DNA of 64,000 bases, from assembly GCA_034336665.1 (NCBI GenBank), contig JAPFBE010000003.1, positions 39,158,360 through 39,222,359 on the forward strand, read 5' to 3'. The position numbers and the translations under genes are program-made. Position 1 is the stretch's first letter, and every line of letters starts with the position of its first letter. Origin of the DNA: Luscinia megarhynchos. Taxonomy: Eukaryota; Chordata; Aves; Passeriformes; Turdidae. The notes beneath the pieces were generated by a model. It had not been told where the DNA came from and searched no databases. It saw nothing but the letters and a program-made list of their open reading frames with translations. Positions 23,131 through 37,600 of this stretch are shown here, piece after piece.

Positions 23131-23825
23131 AAGCTGTATTCGGGGAGTGTTTGTAAATCATGGAAATCCCATTCACTCTCCTGCAGTCAGAGGAATCAGG
23201 GTATCTGTAATAACATCTCTGGACTATGTCTTGTGGGAGACATTAAGCAAAACTGTTTTAACTTAAAGTGCAGCCTCGCTAGGGAAGCAATAGGAAAATA
23301 CCAGTCTCTCTCTTGTGCTGAATGTGGTATCCTGAAGAAACTCCAGCAGAATTTGCACTCTTAATGTACCTCAATCTTATATATTATAGCATTAGAATAT
23401 TGAAATTAGACTTGAACTATTGAACCCTTTGAAAACATATATTTTTGTACTGTATTTCAATTTTATATCATGAAAGAAACAAGACTTATCGAGAAACAGC
23501 AATTGAAGCCAAGCTCTCTGCATGATCTCTCCAGCATCACTGTTACTTGAAAACAGCAGGTCACATGTGCCTTAAATTCTTTTGTATTTCCTTAGAGATA
23601 ATGGGAGCAAAGCTCTGGCAGTGATCAGATTAAAATATTGTCTGTGTTCCAAGTGGCAATAACTTGGATGTGCACTGTAATATAATGCTTTATCTGCCTG
23701 TTAACTACCCATTTAACTCCTGTTATGTCTTTAATCAATATTAGAAGTCTCCACTCAGGAAAACTGATAACAGCAAATGACCTTTGGAACAAGCAAGAGC
23801 AATAAAACTGGTGTTATGACAAAAC
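23131..23825 (+). other. SLC15A1: SLC15A1 3' UTR
   Basis: Non-coding sequence after the stop codon. The first clear AATAAA is at 23801-23806, so a transcript end near 23820 is plausible. A second AATAAA lies at 24630-24635 and could serve a longer form. Confidence 0.6.
23801..23806 (+). terminator. Candidate poly(A) signal of SLC15A1
   Basis: Canonical AATAAA about 670 bases after the stop codon. Not verified by transcript data. Confidence 0.5.
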
Positions 23826-26164
23826 AAGAATTTGTTTTAAGAATATGGGTTACAGCTGCATGTAACAAAACTGGATACCTCCTCCCTGCTGCCTTGAGCT
23901 ACATGATCCATCACTTAAAGCTAATGGATCAGTCTTCTCTATCTTACTATACCATAACACTTAGCAAATTTATGCTAGGGGAGACTAAATTTTGCTGCCT
24001 AACAGGACCTGTTCCCATAGTCCTGTGCTGCATGTTATGGAGTGTCAGTGGTCTGCATGTTGTTTTGGTAATTCTTCTTCTGTAGGGTCTACATCCTACA
24101 CTTCTTTCAGCAGCTTGGATTCACTGACCCCTCGTGTAGCCTGGCCAGACTTTTCCAGCTGCTTTCATACCTGTCTTCCAATACTCTTAGGCTATTTTAC
24201 AGCAATTCCATTGTGGCATTTGTGGGTGCATGGGCCCCTGTGCTCCCTGTTCCCACTGGAGTTGCTGGCACTGAGACCTCCATGTGCACTGAGACCTCCA
24301 TGTGCACTGAGAACAGAGTCCCTCACCCATGAAGACAGTTTCAAATGGAGTTTGAAAAGGCAAGTGCAAGGTGCTCTTTGCTTGTGTTAGAGATAGTCCT
24401 GTTACCCCATAGGCAGTAATCCCCTCTTGGTCTCTCAGGTCATCTGGGGAGAGCCTTTCCCATGGATTTGTGATACTGCATGTCCCCCAGCCAATGGAAC
24501 TGAGGATCTCCTCTAACAGGCACAGGAGCTACTGGCTCCCTGCCATCCTCTGAGGAGTTAAGGGAATTTTATACCAGCTTTATTTATGGCAGACTAGCCA
24601 GCTTTTCTTCTGCCATGCAAGTTAAGCAAAATAAATTATCTCCTAACTGTATCCAATAGAATAGTATATTCTGCCTACTGCTCTATCCATGCCAGGTGAA
24701 ATGTTTATTTATAATTTTAACACTACTTTTTTTCCCCTTTGGAATACAGGTCATGAGCCTAGTTTTTATACCATAAGCTGTTGTATTTTAGTGCTTCAGC
24801 AAACCCACTAGCTTGTCCACAACATGATGGATGTGGGGATTATGTTTAGAAAGCCAGTAATGCTGTAAAATTAGATAGGGAACCTTTCTGATGAGGTGAA
24901 AACTACCTGTAAGGTAGAATGAAGAAGTTGTGTGTGATAAGATTTTAATCTCATTTTCAACAGGGATTTAAGTAATTAAAAGTTAAAATATCCATGTGCT
25001 GAGCCAGGTAGTTCCTGTCAGCATTGCTGTGACTGCATCCAGAAGTTGTGTGCAGGGAATTGGTCTTTGGGCTGAAATTGAGTGTTTTCAATTCCTTAGT
25101 TTTAACTATTAAAGAGGTGCAATTAATTTCTAAATGTGACAGTGTTTAGTTTGGCATGCTGCTGTCTAGACTATCAGACTGACTGAGAGGGTCTTTTGCA
25201 TATAATTTTCTGCTGCATAGAAGACATCCTGAAATGCATCAAATTAATAGTTGATCATTCTAAACTAACAATATGCAAGAGGAATGAATTATGACACCCT
25301 GTTCTAGCAATCCAATCTGCACTCATGCGTGGCCAGGTAGATACAGGAATGTGTATGTTTGTATGCTTAAGAATAATACAAATACATTGTGAAGCATCCA
25401 TGTTTTTTCCATATTCCCCCTTAGCTCAGCCTAATGACACTTGACTTAAAATAGTTCAATGTCGTATTCTCTGAACTACATGAATACATCCTCTGCCATT
25501 TGCTGTTCTTAAAATTGGCTTATTAGCAGCATAATCCTTGGAAAATCTTATAGACAAATGTCTATACAAAGTTGTTGGGTTTTTTAAAAATTTCCTGGAA
25601 GCAATTGCAAGCCACCTATACATACTCTACTACTTGCTTTTACATCTTTCCTTCACAGCTTGATGTAGTACTTTAGCATAATATTCACTGACCATCGTGC
25701 AGAGATTACAATACTGGTAGTAAAACAACTGAGTCCTGCCTTAAAATGAGAAAGAGAGACAAATTAGCAAAGGGGAAGCAACAGCTAAATCACCCTCCTC
25801 CACCAGGAAGAAGTTCAGGAAAATCAAAGATGCCCCATTTCCCACTAATTCAATCAATGCTGTTCTTCCTACAGACACCACTGCAGGACAGGATTTTGTG
25901 TAATTTAGCACAGCACAAGGGTAGCATGAGAACTGTAATTCCCTGGGTTCTGTTAAATGCTGTTGCTGTTAAATGTTATCCCTTTCCCATACTCATTTCT
26001 AGTCCTGAGTCAAATCTCTCTATAAACCACCTTAACCCCAGAAATGCACTGTAGCTCACACCCCAGAGAGTTTAGCAGCTGCCTCTGATTGTATAGGGGG
26101 GAGAGAGTGGACAGGAAGATGAGCAAAAGAGGAGCTGTGCTTTTCAGAGAGTAGCTGTGTGTTT
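23826..26164. other. Intergenic region after SLC15A1
   Basis: No exon, RNA gene or transposon was recognised. It contains a short tandem repeat at 24270-24312 and a second AATAAA at 24630. Confidence 0.6.
24270..24312. repeat. 18-bp tandem repeat, about 2.4 copies
   Basis: The unit ACTGAGACCTCCATGTGC occurs at 24270-24287 and 24288-24305, and a third copy starts ACTGAGA before diverging. The two full copies are identical. Confidence 0.9.
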
Positions 26165-27560
26165 ATATGAATGGTGGAATCATTAAGGTTGGAAAAGACC
26201 TTCAGGATCATCAAGGCCAACCTTAGATCTAACACTACCCTGCCCATTGAACAATATTGTGAAGTGCCATATTTGACCATTTTTTTAATGCTCCCAGGGA
26301 TGGGGACTCCACCACCACCCTGGGCAGCCTAATTTAATGCTTAATCACTCTTTCAGTGAAGAAATTTCTCCTCACATGCAATCTCAACCTCCCCTGGCCC
26401 AGCTTGAGGTTCTCTCCTCTCATCCTATTGCTGGTTGCCTGGGAGAACAGGCAGATCCCCACCTGGCTACTCCATCCTTTCAGGCAGTTGTGGAGAGGGA
26501 TCGGGTCTCCCCTGAGCCTCTTTTTCTCCAGCCTGAACACCCTCAGCTTCCTCAGCTGCTCCTCAAAGCACTTGTGCTCCAGACCCTTCCCCAGCTCTAT
26601 TGCCGTTCTCTGGACCCCCTCCAGCACCTCCATGTCCTTCTTGTAATGTGAGACTCTAAACTGAGCACGGGACTTGAGCTGTAGCCTCACCAGTGCTGAA
26701 TACAAGAGGGCAATCACTTCTTTGGTCCTGCTAGCCACAGTCTTGCTGATGCAATAAGCAATGAGCCAGGATGCCATTGATCTTCTAGGTCACCTGGGCT
26801 CACTGCTGGCTCATGGCTGCTGACCAGCACCCTGAGGTACTTTTCTGCCAGGAAGTTTTCCAGTGACTTGCCCCCAACCTGTAGCACTACAGGTGGTTGT
26901 GACCCAAGGGCAGGACCCTGCACTTGGTCTTTTTGAGCCTCATACCATTGGTCACTGCCCATGGATCCCTGCTATCCACGTCACTCTGCAGAGCCTTCCT
27001 ACCCTACAGCAGATCCCATCCACCTTGGTGTCCTCTACAAACTGACTGAGGGAGAATTTGATCCTCTTGTACAGGTCATCAATAAAGATATTAAACAGGA
27101 CTGTTCCCAATACTGAGCCCTGGGGAACACTACTGAATGTGACTTCACCCACTTTCACTTCTGACAGTTTTTTACCCTGCAAAGAGTGCACCTGTCCAAG
27201 CCGTGGGCTCCCAGCTTTTCCAGCAGAATTCTGTGGGAGACAGTGTCAGAGGCTTTACTGAATTCCAGGTAGACAACACCCCAGCCTTTCCCTCATCCAC
27301 TGGGCGGGTCACTTTGTCAGAGAAGGAAAGCAGGTTGGTCAAGCAGGACCTGCCTCTCCTAAACCTCTGCTGGCTGGGCCTGACCCCCTGCACGTGCCAA
27401 GTGATCACTCTCAAGACAATCTGTTCCATAACCTTCCTTAAGCACTGAGGTCAGGGTGACAGGCTGCTGGAATCTTCCTCCCGACCTTTCTTGCAGAGGG
27501 ATGTCACATTGGCTAGCCAGCAACTGCTTCCTAATTATTGCAGATGCTAATCAGACAGGT
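26165..27560 (-). mobile_element. CR1 LINE, 5'-truncated, with decayed reverse transcriptase
   Basis: Read on the minus strand this is about 1.4 kb of CR1 ORF2 plus the 3' end. Frame pieces show [20 protein letters not shown] (RT block, family form '[10 protein letters not shown]'), then FVED where an active element has FADD. Upstream of that comes RPVDEGKA and a broken 'FDTVSHS' region. The terminal part ends near 26165 with the CR1 tail (GGTCTTTTCCAACCTTAATG in minus reading). Several frame changes between the blocks show it is inactive. The reverse transcriptase drives target-primed retrotransposition in intact copies. Confidence 0.92.
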
Positions 27561-30500
27561 TTGCCTTTGCTGGCAGATGTGCTGGGACAAGAGAGTTGGT
27601 TTTCCCTTCAATGCCAAAATGGTCATCAGACCTTCTGAAATACAAGGAGAATATCTGCAGAGAAAGTGGCTCTGTCTCTGTAACACTAGTGCTGCATTTT
27701 GGGGGTGAGGGGGAGTTAGAATTCAAAACTGTGGAAGATGCATAACTAAACAAAATTATGAATAAAAATTATGCAAGAGTTAAGTACGAAATATTGAGGC
27801 ACTGTCACAGCACTTGTTCTCAAACTGCTGTTGCAATCCCTCATTTGACCTGCTGCTGCTGCAAGTGGCAAATAATACTCTCATGAGATTAAGATGAAAT
27901 TTCAGCTGTCTGCTCATGTGAAATTGTGTTTATCCTCCTATGTGAGATTCAGAGGACTGCAATGTATGTTCCTGTCTGAGCTTCTTTCCATCTTAGCCTA
28001 TAAAGGGCTTTTTTAAATTCCAAGTTGAACATAGACCTTTCCCAGCTGGGAAAAATACTTTATTTAAGCCTTGTAAACTTAAAAAAAAAAAACAAAAAAC
28101 AAAAAAACCGAAACCAAACAAACAAAAAAACCCCCAGTGCTCCCAGAGCCATACCATCCCTTCCTTTGTAGTGAAAATTGGAAATGTTTTCTACTTAGAT
28201 GCAAGTTTTATTTCCTAAAGGTCTTATTGTACAAAAAGAATATTTCAAGTAAAGGTTAATTCAATTTTTTCAGCTCCTTCAGTACTTCAGTTCAACAGAG
28301 TGTCTGAGGCTAGTTCTGTAACCACCTAAATGAATTAATGATATTGAATGCATTTTTACTGAAATCTGATCCCAAACATGGGAGATAGGAGTAGAACACT
28401 GCTCCACAAGTGTACTCAAGTTAGAGCCGTGGATGTTCCAGGGTGGCAGGGCCTGGCTGAGTGCTGAAACTGGAGGGTGAGATTTTGTTTAAGAAACTGA
28501 GTGTGGAAATTGGGAAGGGTGGGAAAAGAGAACCTCCAGATTCTATACATCTGCCCCTGCTGTCTTGCAGGGAGCAGGAATATGAGATTAATTAATGATC
28601 CTTATATTCTTTGTTGTAGTGGAGCAAGGTGTTACTGCCACAGACCATCTCCTCTCCCTGCTTTGGACCAGGCTGTGTTCACTCACCCACACATTCCTGA
28701 TTGACTTAAGGAAACCCAGGCTGGGGTTAGGCATCCTTTGGTTGGTCGGTTTTTGGGTTTAGGTGTTTATTTCAGGCATTCATTGTAAGTGTGACTCATG
28801 ATTTCTCCACTGCAGCTTCAGAGCAGGTGGCTGGTCCAGCACCCCCAGCACAGAGGTAATGAACCCAGGTCTCTCTCTGACTTGCTGCCACCCCTGTTGT
28901 AGGGAGCAGACACAAGGTGCTGTTCTGTGCCACCTATTTCCAGCTTAGGGAGCTTGGCAGAACCAGGAGGAATTAGAGAAGCCATTTCCCATCTGCCTTG
29001 AGGCAGCTTGTGGAACAGGAAGGATTTATTTACTCTACCTGGACTGTGCTTTTTGCAGTGAAACACCAATCTGTGACTACAGACTCTAGGTAATAGTGGT
29101 AGATATAAAATACGTGACACTTTCCTACCTTTATTTAACCTTTCTTTCTTTGCCAATCCTAGACCCCTTGATCAGGCAAATCTTCTCTAAGTGTAGCCCG
29201 GGGTCCCTCCCCAGGACCTAATTTTCCACCACCAGGTGGCAGAAAAATACTCTACAGTGGCAGTGAAGGGTGCGGAGAGGCACACCCCCCACATCATTAA
29301 CTTAATCACTTTTAGCTCGCAGGTATCACAAGCTTCAGATTACCCTGTGAAAATACCTAGATCACTATTGTATCATATCAGACACATAGATCAGTATTGC
29401 TTTTGGAAACCACAGGGCTGCTGTATGTTTAGAAAAATAAAAATATTTGGGTGGATTTTAGCTGAGAGAGTCTCTGGCACCATGGGTGGAAATTGCCTTT
29501 CTTATAAACTTTTAAAAACTTATTAAAATGCCAAAATCCACGTGGTATTATAAAAAAGAGAATTTGATATTAAAAAATAGTAAAGAACAAGAATAAAGCT
29601 GATTGTGCTGCAGCATCCAAAAGATGATCTAAAAGATCATAAAATCACTGGCTACAGCTTCATGTTGTGCTTAATCCAATTTAACTGCAGGACTCAAACG
29701 CCAGGCATGAAAATCTGCCCTAAGAAACAAAGTCACAAGCAAGTTTAGGGGGTTTTTTGTAACTGAGCAAAATGTCAGTCAGACAAAGCAAAATTGGCTT
29801 CTGTGGACACAGCAGACTAATCCCCTGAGAAAATGGCCCAAGAAAAAACAACATGTTAAATAGGGGGATGTGTAGACACTTCAGCAAAACTTTACTTAAA
29901 GTGGATATAAATTTGGGCTGAATTGGGCTGCATTTGGTTTTGACAGACTGAGTGTGCACTGATTTCAAATTCCTGCCTCCTGGATGTCTTCCTAGACTGT
30001 TAATCTATTGTACAACTACTCAGCCCACCCTGTCATTAACAAGAAAGCCATAATCACAGCATTTGATAGGGGCCCTAGCTCTCCAAGATGGCTCTTGGTG
30101 AGGCCATGCCAGCTAGACACTGTCCATTAAGGTAGTTTGTTGGAAGAGCAGCTCATTCCTGAATAACATTCAGTTTTAGACATCTCCTAAGCACTGCACT
30201 TTTCATCCTGACATCATCTCAAGTGTATACAGATGCAGGTATTAGAGCTATCCTGCAAACTTTAAACTCAGACATGCTAGGAAAAGAGCTTTGTCCTTGA
30301 GAGGACAAGGAACATCCATGGCCTGTGGGGCTGTGGCTGCTGCTGCTGCAAGGGTTGAGAGAATTGTGATCAGCCCCTGGATGGACCCTCAGGCAACTGG
30401 TCCTGGGGAGGTCGTCAAAGCAGAAGGGATTTGCAGGGAATTATGACTTGGATGGGAGAGCTTTGGGAGGCAGAAATGCTCAGAAGAGAATTGCATTACC

Positions 30501-33228
30501 CAAGCATCACATACTTGAAATAATTTGGGAAGGGCTGATGTGAGCATTTGAGATGCTCAGTGACAAAAGTTTGGGATGGGAGGAGTTAGGAAAGTCACTG
30601 GATGGCAGCTCCTCAGGCACTTCTAGCCACATCTTCAGATCAAGGACTGCTGGGGGCTGCTCTTTCCTGCTCTGTCCTCCACTGTAACTGCCCCATGGAA
30701 AGCAGAGGAAACGTCATCTTAGGATTTCTGTAGGAGAGAGGTGTGATTTCCAGTTCAAATTAAGTCAACATGAAATTATGCCAGTGCTGAAAAAAGACAT
30801 AATTGTTGGGAAGGGCAGGCTTTTAGCAGTTAAACACCTTAGTGATGCTGCACCCTCATCCTCACATGGACTTCTTGGGAAGCCTGGAATATAATCTTAA
30901 AGCTGAACTGAAATGCTTTAAAAATAATCTCTATAGAAGTTGGTTGAACACTCATGTCATTAAATATAAACACTTCATGTATATAAAAATCACAGACATG
31001 CATCTTTTGAAAGTGTTTCTTTGCTTAACAGTCAGAACATAAAAACTATGTGATCTTGTGGTTCTGCTGGAAGAATGATGTGAAGACATATGGTAAAACT
31101 TTGAGCTATAGAGAGGAACAGGTTAGAGATTTTTATTTTACTTTCATAAATACAAGCAACTGCAAGCATAGGGCTGTATTACATTCTTTGAGAAAACTGC
31201 TCCTGGAAATAAGTCAGTGACAATAGTGTCAACCTACATGCAGGTAAAAAAGAAGATGTACCATGGGCTGAGAGGCTTATGTACTACCTACAAACATCAG
31301 AAATCAAGAGTCCAATGAAGTTGATGAGAATCTTTGTGCTGATAGCAGTATGATATCAGTGCACAGAACCATATCACCATATAAATTAAAAAAAAATATA
31401 TATATAATGATCTATCATGTTTATACTACCACAGTACCTGTGAGTTGGTACTGAAGAGTTTCACAAGAGAATATAAGGGAAGGTCCTGAATTATTGCACC
31501 TTGGGGAGTTTGAGAAGAAGGTGCACTTTGGGACAGGAATATATTCCAGATGCAGAATGAGCAGAATTGAGAGTAAATGTCTGACAAAACTGCAGTATTC
31601 AAATAAGAAACTAGAACCTCATCAAGGAAGAACAAACTGTCAAAGTGAGCTCTGCTACACTCAGTGTGCAGATTTGCATTTAACCCAGGTAAGTCTGTAT
31701 ACAAAGTGTCTAGGAGAGTCATCTCTCTATTTCTTCATGATGGTAATTCTTGGTAGCAGTTTCAAGGGCTTATATGTGTTTTCCTCACTTAAGCTTCAAC
31801 AGAGAAAAGTGTAGATTTGAAGCCTTCTGCAGCTGTGACGCTGAGGCAAATCCCTCTGCTGACAGGAGACAGTGGGATGGGAAGACTGTGAAGTTCTGCT
31901 ACTCCACTGAAGTGTAAATAGAAGCCTACAGCCCATAGCTCACTCTGCAAATTTGGTTCTGTGAAGGGAAAAACAGTAGTGCTGATGTGGAACAGCAAGA
32001 ACTGCACTTCTTTGCAATAAAAGCATCAGGTACCCACTGCCTCAGCTGGCAGAAGAGATATACTCAGTCCAAAATCCTCAGGAAGCCTGCTCTCATGAAA
32101 AAGATAGGAGGAAAACTAAGCTGGCAACTGTACACCCCAAGGGAGCACAAGGCTCTGGGATCTTGCCAAAGGTCTGATGCAAATGGGAGGTTGCAGCTGA
32201 TTTTTGTGAATGAGAGGAGGTGGAAGATGGCTGGATAGCGTCAGAGCATTTGAGCACAACAGGAATTTACTGGGTAATTACTTTTAAAAGGCCGAAAGGA
32301 ATAGGAATGATGGGCAGAGCAGGAAGTTACATGCACAGGAGCTGCATTTTTGTGGGGCACAGTTACAAGCTGTAGCTGTCCCCCACACATACCTAGTGGG
32401 GATGATGGCAGGTTGAAGTGCTGGACAACAGCTCATGGCCTAATAGAAACCTTTCCAAAATAACAAGCTCATTTTTTTTAAGGATATCTGATTTTTGGGT
32501 TTTCCTGTTTGAATGTTAAATTTTGGACCATGAAGGCTGCACTCCATGGAGGACATTCTGGATGGAGTTTCTCTTCCTAGCTCATCTGAGCTAACTGTGG
32601 GCTATGAGAGAATGGGAGGTGTTGGCCTCCCTCCCTCGCTCCCTCACACATGGTGTCCCTGCTGCGTGACACCCAGAGGCTGCTGCCACAGGAGACTAAT
32701 CCAGCAGGATGTGGATGCATTTCCCGTGGGATCAGTGAACTGATCCAAATCACCAAGCAGGCATGTGATTGCTAATGCAAGGACTGGAGCCAGGGCTGGG
32801 AGAAAGGAAGAGTGGGATCAGCACTTTGGCAGTAGACTGCAGTTAAGTTGGATTAAACATAGCACAAAGCTGTACTCTGAAAAACCCATCACATCATGAC
32901 GATTTTCATTTGGTAACAACACCCCAGAGTGAGAACTGGTACTTGCAAGAATCCATATGTTTATTTATTCAACAGATGAATACAATACACTTCTGTAAAC
33001 ACAACATTTTACAGGTAACAGCAGATATATAATGAAATTAATGAAGAGTAAAAAATGAGATAATCCTTGAATTAAAATAGTGAAGTAGTACAGTTGTAAG
33101 ACTGCTACTTACCAGTTATCAGTGAGATACAGTGCAACTTTTCTGCTGGGACAACTGTAGCCTGCAAGCAATCATTTCATGTCTGTGATGACATGGACTG
33201 TCTAAAGTGTGTGTCTCAGCATGATTAC
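27561..33228. other. Intergenic region between CR1 copies
   Basis: No gene recognised. An A/C-rich low-complexity run sits at about 28080-28136 and an AT run near 31386-31407. The open frames in 28500-29526 and 31426-32238 have no recognisable domains and no splice-supported context. Confidence 0.55.
28080..28136. repeat. A-rich low-complexity run with C interruptions
   Basis: Poly(A) broken by single C and short AAAC words; probably simple-sequence drift from a poly(A) tail or microsatellite. Confidence 0.8.
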
Positions 33229-33475
33229 AGGGTCACAGAATCACAGAATAGTTTGGGCTGGAAGGGACCTTTAAAGGTCATCTGTTGGAGACAGGGACAT
33301 CTTCTAATAGACCAGGGTGCTCAGAGCCCAGCCCAATAGGACCTTTAATGTTTACAGGGATGTGGCATCCACTGCCCCTCTAAGCAACCTGTTCCAGTGT
33401 TTTATCACTCTCATTGTAAAAAACTTCTTCCTTCTATCTAATCTAAATTGACTCTATTTTAGTTGAAAACCATTA
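33229..33475 (-). mobile_element. CR1 LINE 3' end, minus strand
   Basis: Begins with the reversed CR1 tail 'TCACAGAATCACAGAATAG', then 'CTGGAAGGGACCTTTAAAGG', 'GATGTGGCATCCACTGCCCC' and 'AACCTGTTCCAGTG'. It is a short 5'-truncated, diverged copy. Confidence 0.93.
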
Positions 33476-36400
33476 AAGGTCACCCTTAATGGATCCATTT
33501 AGTCCAGAGAGTTTGCTGATCTGCTGTCTACACAGACATTAACCTGAGATAAGAACTGATGACTCCATTTTAAAATGTGAAATGTGAGAAGAAGATAGAA
33601 AAGATACGTTTTCTTCCATTTGCATATGTTTGGTTTGTGTGACAAGGGGCTAAGAAAAAGGCTTATAAAAAGCAAGATATAATGCAATGATGCTCCTCAG
33701 GGGCAGAGGCATAGGACAGTAAAATCAATCTCATGTTTCTTAATGAGCTCTAGGTCTCCATCTAATTTAAATTGTCTGCCTCGAATACTGAAATACTTTC
33801 AGGCACTTATATTCTACTCATTATTAATAAACAGCATATAACATTCCAGACGTTTCTTTCACTTCCTGCCTCATTCTGGCTTATCCATTATGATTCTCAG
33901 TATCACAAGAAAGTGAATTTTCTTCTATAACAAATCTCAAAAACCTGCCTTGTTCTATGAATTATACGAATAACATCACTGCAGGAAGGGAAATATAAAC
34001 AAAATGGCATTTTATCTATGTTAAACATAAAAAAGGTGTTTTCTTTGGGGAATATAATTTAATAACCATTTTTTGCCCCTTCAGCATTCACAGTACCTAA
34101 AGTGGAGTGTCATTGTTTCAAATTCCAGCTCTACTGTAACTGACAAAACCATCTTCTGGCAAGTGGCTTGTTGAACCAGAACATAAATGCACAGCCAAAT
34201 CTAGCTGTGGAAGGCAAGCTGTGTGCTTTTGAAACTACACAAGCTTCCTCTACTGGAAGAAGTACACAGCTGCAGGGTTACCCATGGCATCTTGAGAGGA
34301 AGACAGGCTCCATCACAAACTTGGTAGAAGGGACAGCCTTTTCAACCAAAATTGAAAACTGAAATTTTGAAATTTTTGTGGAAACAGAGAAAACCCCAAT
34401 ATTTTGTGGATGTATCATTGCTCCATAGCTTGGAAGTACAGTAATCTTGTGGAGCATATACAACCAAAGGCAGGGAAAATATCAATCCTGGACAACGCAG
34501 GGATATTTTTTGTTACTTACAGAGAAATGTGCTTTTTATCATTAAACATATCCTTTTAAAAAAGAAAATTACATCCTACCCTTGTCTGGTTCCTTGGCTC
34601 ATTCCTGGGACAGTAAGTTGCTGTTTGAGCAGATCTCCCAGAAAGCAAAGCCAAAAGGACTGGTCATTGATCTGAAAAGAGAAGCCATAGTCAGGATGAC
34701 TCAGTGTGCAGAAATGAAAATTAATTATACCTTTGGAGTTTAATTCACTGATTTAGGTACTTCATGTTTATAAAGTTTTCCCAGAAAGCTGCTCTTATGT
34801 AGGGCCACATTGAGGATATTTACAGCACTCATATTCTGACATTCTTTTACTCTACTGAAGGACCACATTTTCAATGCTGAATCCCCATCTGCTGCCATGT
34901 CACTCAGCAGTCACTCACTCTGACATTTTTCTTCAACTCCTTGGGCTTTGTTCGAGTTTCTTCCTCATGATGATTGGCAATGTGAGACTGTCAATTTTCT
35001 TTAGTCTCTTTCCAAACTCATTCGTGGATACGCTGAGCAAAGTGGGTCCCATATTGGTCCTGTGACAGCCTACTGGTAACATCCCCCACTGTGAAAGGTT
35101 TTTGTCTTTTTCTTTCCTCTTTATCATCAGATAGAGACCTGTGTGAGGACCTCCCCTCTTGCCCCAGGAACACTTAAATTCTTAAAGGTCCATTTGTGAA
35201 GAGCCTTGTTAAAGCTGCTATGCATTTTGTGATACAGGCAAGAGTCACATATTTATTATTATAAATTTAAAAATAGCTGGGTTCCCAGTGCACCTTTCAT
35301 CTTAGAAAACACCAATGACCTTATATTGTTCATTTGAGAAGTCTCAGTCTTTGTCAGTAAGAAAAACATCTTTTCTTCATGATATTTATAAGCAGAAGTT
35401 CACAGTCACAGCCTTTACAATTATGTAATTATATTTTTCTTTTGTAACTATTCTCTTACTGTTGGAGACTGAAATGTTATAATTTATGGCTTAAACATAA
35501 TCAGCAAGGCAGAAAAATCTCAGCATATTCAAAGTATTATGTTAAATTGAAAGCAAACCAGTTATTGAGAAGTTGACACGTAAAATAGATTGAATCTTTG
35601 AATGCTGGGAACATCTGGCTTCAAAAAGATACATCAGGGAACGTCTTAATGATAAGAAGTGTTCATTTTTGAAGTCTCAGTCATTGTAATGGGATGGTTG
35701 GCTAGCATAACATGTAATCATTCTATTTTTAATGAAGATTTCTACAAGATTAGCCTTTCTTTGGACTATAATGCACAAAATCTTTTTTTTCTCAGAAAAG
35801 GTTTTAAAACCCCAGAAAAGGCTAAGAAAAGGAGAGGAAAATTTGAAAGGCTTCTGTAATTTAGTCCTTGAGATGGAGTTGAAATTTAGACTGAAAGACT
35901 AGCATTTACAAAATGAACAGCAAACACACACATTCATTATTTTAAAATTACATTCAAAACTACTTTTTAAAAATTTCTACAAGTCCTGGGAGAAATTGGA
36001 AATGTATCAGAACATGAGACACAGTATAAAATTTAGAAGCTGACAAGATATTAGACCTTCTAATACATCGTTTTGACTTCATTAGAACTTGGACTGGTAT
36101 CTGGTTTATGACTAAAGAGTTTTGAATCTGCTCCTTTGTTTTTCTGCATTTGACAAGTAAATCTGCCCACAGAATTTATTCCACAGCTCAAACCATAATT
36201 TTTCAGGCACAGAATCTTTTTGAACATGTAATGCAGAACTTCAAAGCCTTGAGATGCAATAAATCCATGATGGTATACAAGCAACAGAAAGACCTCATGG
36301 TGGCCCCAGGCCAGGAGCTTATATGGTGGAAGTCACTTCAGAGCAGCATGGGAACTTTTTTGTCCTTATGTGCCTTGAGCTAGACAATCTACAACCTAGA

Positions 36401-37600
36401 CATAGAAAGAGGAATTAACAAGATAAACCAGAATCACCTCTACCAAGTCATGTATATATTCCCTGCGAAAATTATTTAAGTCCCAGAGAATATACTCATG
36501 GACAGAAAATAACAGTTGTATGCCTTTCCTAATACAAAAGAAAAAACTTGTGTACCTTTTTTATTTTGACTCCACACTGAATGTGCAACTGCAGAAAAAG
36601 TAAAGTGGCTGATAAAACTCATATTGTAATGACTATATAGAAAAAAACCCAAAAATAAAACTGCATTGGCAATGGTAAAACTGACATTTTCCCAATGAGG
36701 ATTTTTAATGTTATGTGATGCAGCAACAGTTCAATGATATTCATGAGACAAAGGAAAAGGTTCACTTGTAGCCCACTGACTTCCTCCCTAGCAAGCTAGA
36801 AAAACTTACTGCAAACAATGGAGCAACTCTGGAGATATTAAACTTCTTTTTTTTTTTTAAAGAAGATTGCAAAAATACTTTAGAAAACAATCTAAATAGA
36901 GAGTTTTGGCACTGATTCTCGTGACTATTATTTGATTTTTGATTGAGGTAGAACACAAACGAAAAGACTTTAAGTTTCTTTGAAAATTACATAGCAGTAA
37001 AGAGTAGAAAGTTGTTCATATTTCCTGAAGCCAAACCCCACAGAATCTCAACTCCATCTCAGCATTAAGGAAATTATTGACTCCTTCATGAACAATTGAA
37101 AAAAGAATTCCACTTATTCAATTTTCTATGCAGTTTCTAGCCATCATCCTTTCCTGTTTCATTGTACTCAAGGGCTGGTATATTTAGTTTATTTTCTCAG
37201 GTAAAAAAACCAATGTGCTTGTGTGTGGGAGCACATTTATTTTCTTGCATAAGGCTGTTGGCTAATTTTATTTGAATAATGCTTGGAGGTAGAGATCTTA
37301 TGAACATTTATGCGTCTCCAAGTTTCAGGAAAACCAGATTGTGTAGCATTAGACAGCAAAGAATATCATAACTATAGGAAAAACTTCAGTGGAAGTTCCA
37401 ACGACTTTCAATAATAATTTTCTATTTTCAAGTGTTTCTTGCAGTTAAGAGATTTGTACAAAGTCTAGTGAATTATCTAATGAAAAGCAGCTTATGCTGC
37501 AGTGGATGCTCATGTAATTTTGAAAAATCACTTGAGAAGACAGCGAACCTCGCTGTCCTCTGGATCCCAGCCTCACTGGCTGATAGGTTTCAAAAACCTT
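33476..37600. other. Intergenic region upstream of STK24
   Basis: AT-rich. No exon, RNA gene or named repeat recognised. Small T/A runs occur (for example 36846-36858). It may contain STK24 regulatory DNA, but nothing in the sequence shows this directly. Confidence 0.55.

Noticed and set aside
24270..24312. CRISPR-like repeat array
   Set aside because: The copies are directly adjacent with no spacers, there are only two full copies, and the genome is vertebrate.
26334..26777. 147-codon minus-strand frame as a host gene
   Set aside because: It is the decayed C-terminal part of CR1 ORF2.
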